Part shown: piece after piece, positions 32,232-42,466 of the stretch | How the letters are laid out: the number at the start of each line of letters is the position of its first letter | Position numbering within the stretch: position 1 is the first letter of the stretch | Assembly: GCA_025738555.1 (NCBI GenBank) | Contig: JAOVFP010000008.1 | Span: forward strand, 4,774,001-4,838,000 | DNA length: 64,000 nt | Reading direction: 5' to 3' | Source: Cyathus striatus | Taxonomy: Eukaryota; Basidiomycota; Agaricomycetes; Agaricales; Nidulariaceae | Translations under genes and position numbers: made by a program | The notes under the pieces: model-generated | Database searches by the model: none | Told to the model about the DNA's origin: nothing | What the model saw: the letters and a program-made list of their open reading frames with translations, nothing else

Positions 32232-34202
32232 TCATATATCCCCGAAGGCAGAGGGTGGAACCATACTGTAGCTTGTTTCTGAACGCTGACTCAGGAAAAA
32301 TTTTATGCAACCAATGGTAGTATCCCAGAGGTTCAGCCTCGAACGATAGTAAATGGGAGGCGGTGTCTTATTCAGCCACTTGTAAGAAGGGCCTTGTTCA
32401 ATGACTGACATGCATGCTGGTGAGGTAGATACGAACAACTTGATGAAGCCAGAGTCAATGTCGTCGTTGCCAGTAAAATCAAACGTCAATGCTTCTCCTG
32501 GACCGCCGGTACCGATATCAAGTCGAGCACCACTGGGCAGGGGCGGAGTCCTGGACCCTGGGTCTGGACTGTATAGCATAGTGACTCCGTAGCAGCTGGG
32601 ATCCATATAGACGAGATATGGCCAAAGATTGTAGTTCGTACTGTTGCGAATGACAACGGCATACGTAGCATTTCTATCATAGATTATGTCTGCTTGACCG
32701 TTTCGGAACAGGTCGGGTCCCGTGCGATTCCACGTTTGCGTATCCAACAAATATAACTCCAGCGACACCTGGGATAATGGATGGTCTTCGTTTGTACGAT
32801 GAAGATGGCCATGAAAACGCGCCACGTCTTGTATCACCTCCATAGCATCCCGGTGTTTAACTTTAACCGTTTTACGTCCATGACTGGAAACCAAATGATC
32901 GTGCCTATCGATAGTAAGCTGACTGCAGCCTGGCGTAACCGAGATATCGGCCTTTCGTGCACTGGTAACGCGGCATATATTGAACCTAGCTTTGACAGCC
33001 AATTCCTCAAATTTAGCGGGAATAAGCCGACGAAGTCTCCATGTTCGGAAAAAGGATGTGAAGGTGGTTTTAAGATGGACACGGAACGGTGGAGTATTAT
33101 TCCAGCGAACAACCTTCGCCCAGCATCTTTGAGGAGGCGCGTTTTCCAACGGCCTTAGCTGTATTTGCGCCAAAGAGTACGTAGAGTACCGTTCAGTAAC
33201 AACGGCGGGCACAAGGATAGGGTTATGAGAGCACTGAAAATTGTGCTGGTGAAAAGTCAATTCACTTCCGATTGCAATACCTTGCATTTCGCCAATCTCC
33301 ACACGGTAGTGTTTCCCATCTTCTATTACCGCGGGCACGTAGCGGGGGTCTGTAACGAATGGTACTGCGTTGAAGAGAATGCGATTTTGTTGGGGACCCA
33401 TGAATATAGGACGCTGGGGAGTATCGATATTCTCTAGCACGAATTCCAAAAGATTAGAGAAGGTTAGGTTGTGAACGGGTTGTGACATCATGATGCGCAG
33501 GAAAATTTCGGTGAATACGCCTCCATTTTTGCCTTCAGTAGCCGCACCTCCTGGCCCGCAAGCGAATAAGAAATTGTGGAGAAATTGGCGATGTCCGAAA
33601 AACCCTACTCGTGAATTATGAGGTTGTGATCGAGCTGTTTCCCAAAGTCCCTTAGTAAGGTCATCCGCACTAGCTTTTGTCGTACGGGTCCACCGAACGT
33701 TTTTGAAATCGCGATTATAAGGGGAAAAGCAGCAGTCCAAAATAACGGTGATGTTGTCGCCCTTGGCTCGAGACAAATCGGACAGCATAGCGAAAAAGGA
33801 ACGGTCTGAAATCCCAACAACTCTGCTACCTCCTCTCTTCGCATCATGGTCGTAGGTGCAAAGAAGATCCACTTTAGCAGAGCTACCTGTAGAGTGCTGA
33901 TGCCAACTAATGGGTGCGACCATCTGACTGCCGTGGCCTGCAAAGTATATGAAAATAGCATCTCCCCGTTCAATTGAAGCATTGTTAATAAGATGTTCTA
34001 GGAAACTGTCTTCGATCTCCTGCTTGGTAGCATCGCTATCCAAAAGTAGGCAGATTTGCTCGCGAGGAACATTCAGGGAATTCATAAGCCAGTTTTTGAT
34101 AGCTTTCGCGTCGTCGACGCAAGAATGAAGATTCCAAATAGAACCAGACTCATAGCTGTCTATGCCGATGACGAGGGCAAATACTCGTGAAGGAATTTTC
34201 AT
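32232..34202 (-). CDS. caspase-fold (C14) peptidase with long C-terminal extension
   Basis: ATG 34202 gives MKIPSRVFALVIGIDSYES, the usual start of the basidiomycete caspase-domain family. Further family motifs are LHSCVDDAKAIKNWL, the His motif AIFIYFAGHGSQM and the Cys motif NITVILDCCFSPYNRDF. Both catalytic residues (His in GHGS, Cys in DCC) are present. After the domain, LFACGPGGAATEGKNGGVFT and LLEFVLENIDTPQRPIFMG complete the p10-like part, followed by about 350 residues I cannot assign; they include mixed beta-type sequence such as HYRVEIGEMQGIAIGSELTF and SLELYLLDTQTW. The reading frame is intronless over nearly 2 kb, unusual here. The frame is open upstream to 34415 with a hydrophobic stretch; I prefer the inner ATG because the family begins there and a 3' splice-like ttacag lies just upstream. 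Metacaspase-type basic specificity is not assured. Confidence 0.82.
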   Translation of the reverse strand: MKIPSRVFALVIGIDSYESGSIWNLHSCVDDAKAIKNWLMNSLNVPREQICLLLDSDATKQEIEDSFLEHLINNASIERGDAIFIYFAGHGSQMVAPISWHQHSTGSSAKVDLLCTYDHDAKRGGSRVVGISDRSFFAMLSDLSRAKGDNITVILDCCFSPYNRDFKNVRWTRTTKASADDLTKGLWETARSQPHNSRVGFFGHRQFLHNFLFACGPGGAATEGKNGGVFTEIFLRIMMSQPVHNLTFSNLLEFVLENIDTPQRPIFMGPQQNRILFNAVPFVTDPRYVPAVIEDGKHYRVEIGEMQGIAIGSELTFHQHNFQCSHNPILVPAVVTERYSTYSLAQIQLRPLENAPPQRCWAKVVRWNNTPPFRVHLKTTFTSFFRTWRLRRLIPAKFEELAVKARFNICRVTSARKADISVTPGCSQLTIDRHDHLVSSHGRKTVKVKHRDAMEVIQDVARFHGHLHRTNEDHPLSQVSLELYLLDTQTWNRTGPDLFRNGQADIIYDRNATYAVVIRNSTNYNLWPYLVYMDPSCYGVTMLYSPDPGSRTPPLPSGARLDIGTGGPGEALTFDFTGNDDIDSGFIKLFVSTSPACMSVIEQGPSYKWLNKTPPPIYYRSRLNLWDTTIGCIKFFLSQRSETSYSMVPPSAFGDI

Positions 34203-34856
34203 AATGAGAGACGATCCCTGTAAATTTATTGTGAGATACGATGAGAACACTGAACAAAGTAACTGCACGTACAAGAGATTCACTGAGACAATGCTTGTGC
34301 CAGACAACGCATACAGGGGGAAACGTTGAAGCAACGATTGAAAAAAAAGAGGCAGCCATTTTAAGGAGGCGTCTAGGGTTTGCATGTAGTGCACGCGTCC
34401 GGAAACGTGTTGCATACCAAATGCTTCTTCTGAACAATTAATGACGGACCATCACCGTTACTTGCGCAGTTGCTAGTGTTTGTATTGACTCCGATGCAAG
34501 AAGTCAGAAGGGTGTCCGATCCTCCCCTCTGCACGGAGTTAAGCATGGCGGCGGCATTGCAATGAGTCCTGGGACCTGAGAAATTTAGCTACACTGCAAG
34601 TATTTGACTCGAAAGGCCTATGATCGAAAAGAAGCACCAGATTTACATGCATGCGTAACTTGGGCTTGAAGGATGGATGATCCAAGTGGTAAAAGCAAAC
34701 GACTTGAAAGTTGAACGTCAAATTGAATTATTAATATTATTGTTTTCACAATTGGCAAAGGCTTTAGAAACTAATACGCGTCAATACTGTGAACCGGTCT
34801 CGCATGGGACTGCGGGTTACTGTAGGCTGCAGCCCTAATCCATTCATGTAGCCACG
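34203..34856. other. divergent intergenic region (caspase gene / ATG6)
   Basis: Includes an open extension of the caspase frame up to 34415, which may be 5' untranslated or a missed leader exon, and AT-rich sequence near 34720-34760. No other gene or RNA seen. Confidence 0.4.
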
Positions 34857-36589
34857 ATGAGCGACTCAAGTACTCTTATATGCCAGCACTGCTCAGCTCG
34901 TTTGCAGGTATATATAAATTGTTAAACTTAAATATCTATGCTCAATCTGGGTCGAGCCAGCTAGATGCTTCCCTCATTGATCTCGCCCCTTCGGCGTATG
35001 ATATGATTACCTCGACTCTACCTAAGCTGGAGACTCCACCGAAAACGAAAGACCTCTCGGAATTATCAGCACCGGAAGAAGTCAAAGCTGCATGGAAGAG
35101 CGCGCATAATGCCCATGTCTCATTAAATCACCCTTCATCTGCGCTATCAACGCGTGCTCAAGGCAAACAGCCTCAGATGGAGCCAACACCCTTGCCCCAT
35201 GAGTCGTTTGTCCTTCTCCAAGACAGTGTAGTGCACAGTATCCCCTCGTCGTTGCCAAAGTCTCCCCGCTCTAAATCGAACTCTTCGAAGGTACAAAACA
35301 GACCATCCGTCGAGGAGAATTTTCGTCAGGATGCCGAGCCAGACCATCCAAATCCCTCCCCTCTATCACATCATTTACGCACGACAGCGCGTCTGTTTAG
35401 TGTTCTCTCTGCAAATACGAATGTTGACTATCCATTATGTGCTGAATGTGCGAACAGTCTGCGAGCCAAGATGGAGAAAGAGCTTAGTGAGATCAAGAAA
35501 GAGAGGGATGGGTATATTGCGTTCGAGAAGGAAATTCGAAAGGAGCGAGAGCGCGAGAATCAGGGTATGACGAAGGAAGAGATGCAAAAGAAGATCGAGA
35601 AACTAACGCAAGAGGAACAACTTGTCATTGAACAACTCAAGGAAGCGGAGCGGGAACGCGACCAGCTAGATGAAGAGTTGCGTTTGCTAGAGCTGGATGA
35701 GAAAACGCTGGAAGCTGAAGAAGTGGAGTAAGTATGATTTTCTGAATGATTATTTCTACTCTTTGAACATTAAACTGGTAGGTTCTGGAAGATGCACAAT
35801 GAACAAACCCTTGCGGCGGAGCAGCAAGCGGCAGAACTGGCTAGTCTGAGGGCGGCTTACGCGGCAGATTCCGCGACACTTGAGAAGCTTGAGAGAACTA
35901 ACGTGTATAACGATGCGTTCTGCATTGGTCACGATGGCATATTCGGAACCATCAACGGCCTGCGCCTAGGGCGAGTTCCAGGCGTACCAGTATGCTCTCT
36001 AGTCTATCGTCAAACTCGTCTCTGACATGACAATACAGGTTGAATGGGCCGAGATCAACGCTGCCTGGGGGCAGACGTTATTGCTGATGTACACTATTGC
36101 TAGGAAACTAGATTACAAGTTCGAAAAGTGAGTGAAAATGTGACGTTATGAGAAACAACGGATTGACAATGTTTTTTTTCGATAGCTATCGGCTCGTTCC
36201 AATGGGCTCATTTTCGCGGATTGAGAAGACGACCGGTGATAAAGCGAGTTATGAACTATACGGCTCAGGTGACTTGCACTTTGGGCGACTATTGCATAAC
36301 CGACGATTCGACTTGGCGATGGTGTCGTTCTTGGATTGTCTGAAGCATTTGATGGACTACATTCTGTCACAAGACAGCAATGTATCGTTCCCTCACCAGT
36401 AAGTTGCTTTGCCGTGATGATTGTGGAACGAAGATGCGAGGCTAACGCGGTTGGCACAGGATCTCGAAAGACAGAATCGGGGACGTGTCAGTTAAGTTGC
36501 AATTTAACCAGGAAGAGGCGTGGACACGTGCGTTGCGGCACGTGTTGCTTGCACTGAAAATATGTTTGAAGTGGACGACGAACTCCTAG
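34857..36589 (+). CDS. ATG6: Beclin-1 / Vps30, autophagy protein 6
   Basis: A subunit of the Vps34 phosphatidylinositol 3-kinase complexes in autophagy and vacuolar sorting. The first exon is short: [17 protein letters not shown] with the CxxC pair of the family. An intron (gtatat...gccag) joins it to [16 protein letters not shown]. The mid region is Ser/Pro-rich and then [20 protein letters not shown] gives the second CxxC pair and the coiled coil, which runs through [20 protein letters not shown] to about 35900. The C-terminal BARA domain has [70 protein letters not shown] and [18 protein letters not shown]. The last exon reads [20 protein letters not shown] and ends TTNS at 36589. About 500 residues, full length. 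Confidence 0.95.
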
Positions 36590-37003
36590 TATAGATGGCC
36601 ATCTAAGATCCGCATTTAGATAAGATAAGACGAAGGTCAGAATTGATGACATGATTTTTAGCTAAGAATGGATCAGTTTTCGGTTGTTTATTTTGTGCTA
36701 TTCAAAGTTGTGAAATGGAAAGTGTTTGCATGAAGTTATCGATGTGTTTTTGACACAAACCCGACGAGGCGCAAGGTTCAAGAATTCAAGGTTCCGCCCT
36801 GTCTGTGTCTTTTTTTATCCTTTCTTCCATCCCTCTCCTTCTCCAGTTTTCTGATCTGTCGGCCCGGATACCTTCTCCGCGTGAGCGGTGGTCCCTTGCA
36901 TTAGCAATCCATTTCTTACAAAGATCTAGTTACATCCTTCGTTACCCTTATATCTTCATACTAATCACTCTGATTCCCGTAATTCGACGCCCGCCTCTTA
37001 GCG
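36590..37003. other. intergenic region, ATG6 3' flank and GSH1 promoter
   Basis: T-rich stretches near 36805-36850 and 36920-36970 upstream of the GSH1 ATG. No gene seen; the open frame at 36805-37044 runs into the GSH1 start in another frame. Confidence 0.4.
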
Positions 37004-39759
37004 ATGGGTCTCTTGTATCTAGGAACTCCTTTGGCCTGGGATGAAGCTAAAAGATATGCCGACCATGTGCGCTACCATGGCATTACTCAGTTCCTTCACA
37101 TCTGGGACCGTTTGAAGGATAGGACAGGCGATGAGTTGTTATGGGGCGATGAGGTGTGTTCGATCTCATCTTCTGGATTCAGATTCAGTTTGTGATTTAC
37201 CCGCGAAGATCGAATACATGGTCGTTTCATTTGATGATGAAGAGAAGAACGCAAAACTCTCTCTGCGCCAGACTGAGATTCTTGCGAAGCTCAACGCTAT
37301 TGTCGATGACATCAATGCAGACTGTCCAGACAAGTATGTTCGCAGCATGTCATATGCCTGTCTTTAATCTTTCTGCCTAGTGTATCTGTTCCAAAATTCC
37401 ACCCAGAGTACGGACGATACATGCTTGAATCGACACCTGGTTCTCCTTACACAGGCTCCATTCCTGATCTGTTGTCTGTCGAGAGCAACATGCGTTACAG
37501 GTGAGTTCTGTCCAGATACATGAGGTCTCATAATTCATGTCTTTTCATTGGTCACAGGCGAAGCTTGGCTAGGAAGCATCTGAAACCAAACGAAATACCC
37601 TTAACATTTACTTCATTTCCTCGACTAGGCGTCCCCGCTCACTTTACAGAGCCCTATTTCGATCCCACCGACGCCGTGTCCAGTCATAGTCTCTTTTTAC
37701 CTGAAGAGATAACCAACCCTCACGCTCGCTTCCCGTCAGTATCTCCATGAGTTTTCATGGAAATCACCCTGATTCATTGTAGTACGCTCACCGCCAATAT
37801 ACGACGTCGACGAGGTTCGAAGGTATCAATTAACTTACCTATCTTTGTGGACGAGAAAACGCTGCGGCCCTTTATTGACCCTACAATTCCCTGGAACCGT
37901 GCTATCTATCCAGAAGATCCGGGTATGACATATGCTTCTGATGACATCTTGCCGTATACTCACCGCCAGATCATACTTTAGAGGCCAAAAATGGTGCAGC
38001 TCTCCCAGACCATATCTATCTAGACGCCATGGGCTTCGGAATGGGGTGTTGCTGTTTGCAATTGACGTTCCAGTCGTGCAATGTTTCTGACGCAAGACGG
38101 ATGTACGATGGATTGATACCTATAGGACCTATATTGGCAAGTATAAGTTTATGACTGTCGCGTTTCGCGTCTTATCCTTTCGTAGCTCGCGTTGACAGCC
38201 GCCAGCCCAGCATGGCGGGGATACCTCGCTGATGTAGATTGTCGCTGGAACGTCATAGCCGGCAGTGTGGATGATCGTACAGAGGAAGAGCGTGGAATCA
38301 AGGCGCGTGTGATATGATATATAAAATGTGGATATAACTGAAATTTTACACTACCCCTCTAGCCACTGAAGGAAAATCGTTTCCGAATTCCGAAGTCGCG
38401 TTATGACAGTGTAGATCTATACATATCAAATGATTGGATGAACCGCCCAGAATATAACGATACCGATGTTCCATATGACGAAAAGATATACCAACGCCTG
38501 CAAGATCATGGTACATTTCAATTGCTCTTGTAGGCGATGCTTTACGACTAACTCGTTATTTATGGAGGAATCGACCCACTCTTAGCCAAACACGTTTCTC
38601 ATCTATTTATACGTGATCCTCTCGTTATATTTTCCGAAACTATAGACCAAGATGATACAACCAGCAGTGATCATTTTGAGGTCAGCTGCGACACCCTTTC
38701 ATAAGGCGCGCTTGCTTATCCCGCTTCTAGAATATTCAATCTACCAACTGGCAAACCCTTAGATTCAAACCTCCGCCGCCTAACTCTTCTATTGGGTGGC
38801 GCGTAGAATTCCGGAGCATGGAGGTTCAAATGACAGATTTTGAAAACGCCGCCTTTGCTGTCTTTGTCGTGCTTCTCTCTCGTGCGATTTTATCATTCAA
38901 TCTTAACTTTTATATCCCTATATCCAAGGTTTGTCTTGAAAGGCAAGTGAAGTTATTGACAACTGATGTTTCGAAGGTCGACGAGAACATGGGCAGAGCT
39001 CAGTGCAGAGATGCCGCAAAAACTGGGAAATTCTACTTCAGGAAAAACGTGTATACCACTCGTAGTGGGGCTTCAAGCGCTGCTTCATCATCTGGCTGTA
39101 GCTCGCCCGTGGATGGATCGCCTCGGAAGAAGGATAAAAAGATGAGAAATTGCTTCCCACCGCCACCTGGTCCAGAAGATGTCGCTGTATTAGATCAACC
39201 CGTGGTTGAGGAGTTTGAAGAGATGACCATGGAAGAGATCATGAATGGCAAGGTAGGCGTGATCCGAAGCAGTGGAGCGGATGTTATGCTGATGGGCATA
39301 TGTTAGGGTCATGACTTCCCGGGTCTTCTCCGTCTCGTCAATAATTACCTTGACACACTGGAAATCGAGTCAGAAGAAATGGTCAAAATCCAGCAATACC
39401 TAGAGCTGGTAAGGTTACGCTCCACAGGTGAGCATAAACTGCACGAACCAAATCTAGCATGATGATAATGTCTATACTTGTTTCAGGTCAACTTTGTACT
39501 GCTGCAACCTGGATACGAAACTTCATCCGCAGTCATCCTGCGTACAAGAATGACTCGGTGGTCTCTCAAGAAATAAATTATGACCTATTGGTCGCAATTG
39601 ACGAAATGTAGGTTTTGTTCCGTCAACTTTTTTTCATCATGGTTCTTTACTAAGCGATGCGGAAAAAAATATAGTGAACGTGGTGTACGGAAAGCACCCG
39701 ACTTCCTTCCTATTAACTATACAGGCGGAGATAAAGATCAAGGTTCCATTGGACTGTAA
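37004..39759 (+). CDS. GSH1: glutamate-cysteine ligase (gamma-glutamylcysteine synthetase)
   Basis: Catalyses the first, rate-limiting step of glutathione synthesis in the cytosol. ATG 37004: [20 protein letters not shown], then LWGDE joined through an intron to [11 protein letters not shown], the glutamate/ATP-binding start of the GCS fold. Other blocks: [90 protein letters not shown] and [21 protein letters not shown] low-complexity insert with [20 protein letters not shown] (about 39070-39140) precedes the C-terminal [20 protein letters not shown] and ends DKDQGSIGL at 39759. About 11 short introns. The eukaryotic type-3 GCS motifs are complete, so the enzyme should be functional. The Ser insert may be a regulatory loop (inference). 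Confidence 0.94.
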
Positions 39760-40365
39760 ACAAACTGGACAGGAATTCATTGGCAGTTATTTAGATATAA
39801 TTATCGACCTCATTTAACCATGTATTTCACACAAGTATTTCATGTACTTATTCATGCATGTAGCCTCGCGATATGCGTAAATTACCCAATGTATAAGAAT
39901 AAAGAAGATTAAAAATTTAGTTTGATTAAGCACTTCGTGCATACTCAGAATGGTTTGAGTCAGTATCATTGGTTAGAATTTGAAGCTTTGAGGTACGGTT
40001 AAACGTTACGGGTCACGCGATTGGTGAGTTTATGATAACTTACAACTTCTGCTTGGTGTTATAAGAACCAACTACAACTTATCAAACGACTTTCTTGTAA
40101 TCTTTATCGGAAGCCATACATTATAACTATAATTTCTCACCGTCGACATCCCAGACTTCCAGCAAGCCGACGTTTAAAAATTAACACTGCCATTATTAAC
40201 AGCTATTTAACAGCTCGTTAGCAGCCATGCGCATCGCACAGCTTACATCAAAATTTGTAAAGAAAATGCCTCGTGCTCAAAACTTCTCAAGCCCCACCTA
40301 TAGCATATATTAAAACAAAATTCAGTGCAACCCACTGGTTTAACAACCCGTCCAGACTTCTCTCA
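39760..40365. other. intergenic region, no supported gene
   Basis: GSH1 3' flank and upstream region of the first membrane-protein copy. AT-rich with no open frame of note; the words cagctatttaacagctcgttagcag near 40200 form short direct repeats of 'aacagct'. No RNA gene seen. Confidence 0.4.
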
Positions 40366-42387
40366 ATGGTGAGTATTGCTATATCGTATCGCGCTAGAAG
40401 TTGGCTAGAAGTGATTTAAAATTCATTTGGAATAGCTTTCCGTTGCCATATATCGCATCGTCTTAAGGACATCACATCAACTTTTACTCGTGCTAGCTAG
40501 CACGGTGCTGCTTTGCTCTGCCAACACTGTTATACCGTATGCCAATAATCCAAATATACCCGATTTTAATTGGCCTACGGGGCTATTATTACTTGCGTTT
40601 ATTATTTATTTTGGTCTTGGATTAGACCCGGAAGCTTTATGGAGCGTTGACCCATCCATCGGATTACTTATGGGTGCTGGGTTGCCCACATTTTCCATCC
40701 CAGCAATGCGCAGAGTCTCTTGGGTGGCCAAGGCATGTCACTTTGTCCCGAATATCCGATTCAGCAGTGGGAGGGCAAACTTCTGGGTACCGAGTGATGC
40801 TATCTCGGCGTCCGCTCGTCTGGAAGCCTTCGAAGGACTTTAAATATGTTAAGCCCTATTGTGTATGAGTCGGCCGAATTCCAGGTGGATGAGAACATCT
40901 GGAAAATCAACATGCATGGCTTACTCGAACCAATAAATTCTGTCCGTTCATCATTCACATACTCACCAGATGCATCCCCGCTACGACCTTCAGCTCGTGA
41001 CTTCCTTCTTTTCGCTGCCATCCACTATCATGCGTTTTGGGAGTGGGAAGTTCGCGTGAGATGGAAAGGGGAGATTGCCTTTAGTACCAATGGCACTGAC
41101 GCGAAATCTTTATTTGATGTTCAAAGTGAGAGTGCCGCACTTCCCATCGTAGCTGCACAACTTGTGCGTAGGCCTCATGCTCAAAGCCCCCTTCGCGCCG
41201 CCGCATTACACGAGGGTGATCATAAAAATGGACCATACACACTTATTTTGGATTCCTTATCAGTTACTGATCCAGCGTCTTCAATTGACTTTCATTCTTA
41301 CTCCGCAGACTCATCTAAAGTAGCGGCTTCTCTTACTGAGTTTGCCGGAGCCTATTATCGAGTTATCCGATATATAAAGCAATCGTCGGCTCCGCTTGGA
41401 CGAGGGCTCATTGCGCATGTTCAGGTTGGGCAGACATTATGGATAGCAATTTTGGGGGGTGTCACGCTGGATAGAGGTCGATTGACAATCCAAAATCTTC
41501 CTGGACGCTGGGCTGTTAGAAATATCTCTCCCGACGAAGCTTACATATCGAGGATATCAGCTATTCTTGAACTAATTAGGACGTATGCAAGGAAAAATTC
41601 ATTTTTCGACCTAGTCTACAGCGGTGGAAGTAGCAGGCGTCCTTCCGTGATATTCTTGGTGGCGGGTATCCTGATACAAGCAGCTTTGTGCTTTGTTCTT
41701 TCTATCAGCACCTCTGCGGGTGTTTGGACGAGCGTGTCTCTGGCAAATGTTATCATGTTAAATAAACTTACCGACTGGCACAGTATGTACTGGGGAAAGA
41801 CAGCAGGAACAGATCAACCTGGGATGAAGATGTATGTCCCAGGTAGGACAGAGCTGCTGGCTATTGCCACATTTGATCGTACATCTCCCAGAGAAGGTGC
41901 TTTCGCACCAGGAACTCTCCTAAATGTCACCGGCACGTTAGCATCTGCTCTAGGTATAGTCTTTCAAGATATATCACGTTCATTGCTGGGACTTCCCCGC
42001 TGGCAACCTCCGACCGTGGGCATCTTCTATGCAGCGCTTTCCCTGGCCTTTGGGACCACTGTATTTATAGTAACTATTGTCTATATCCAACAAAAGCGGG
42101 AAAGAACCTGGAACGACGATAGCGAGTTTCCTTTGAGATGCATGGTGTACTCGACATTATGCTGCTCATTATCTGTCACCCTTCTGTCCTGGATATTTGT
42201 AAAGTGGCAGTTATTCCGACTGTGGCCATTATTAGAAATCGTTGTTTGGCTGTCAGGTATTCCGTTTGGAATACTGGAAAATGGCCGGATGGTGCCTTGT
42301 GATGAAGGTATTTTGCAGATAATGTTATTCAGTCGCTGGATTTCTGGTGGAATAGCGGGGTTGATAGGCAGCATGGATATTTCATGA
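40366..42387 (+). pseudogene. multi-pass membrane protein copy A, interrupted by one-base frameshift
   Basis: The gene appears to start with an exon that is only the ATG (40366-40368), followed by an intron gtgagt...aatag and SVAIYRIVLRTSHQLLLVLA, a signal-like start. The N-terminal frame has FNWPTGLLLLAFIIYFGLGL and VSWVAKACHFVPNIRF and runs into a stop at 40841-40843. The remaining 500 residues continue at once in the next frame (LNMLSPIVYESAEF...). Aligned with copy B, the residues around RLEAF/RRTLNMLSPIVYE pair one for one, so the break is a missing base at 40830-40831 rather than an intron. The rest of the frame is open to 42387, with IEC-like helices such as IFLVAGILIQAALCFVLSIS and FRLWPLLEIVVWLSGIPFGI. 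Either a young pseudogene or a sequence error. Function unknown. Confidence 0.75.
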
Positions 42388-42466
42388 CAAGTTACCAGTA
42401 CACGTTACTTACAAGATGTTGCAGTATACAACCTGTTGATTTGACTATCTAACATCGCCTGTTGAA

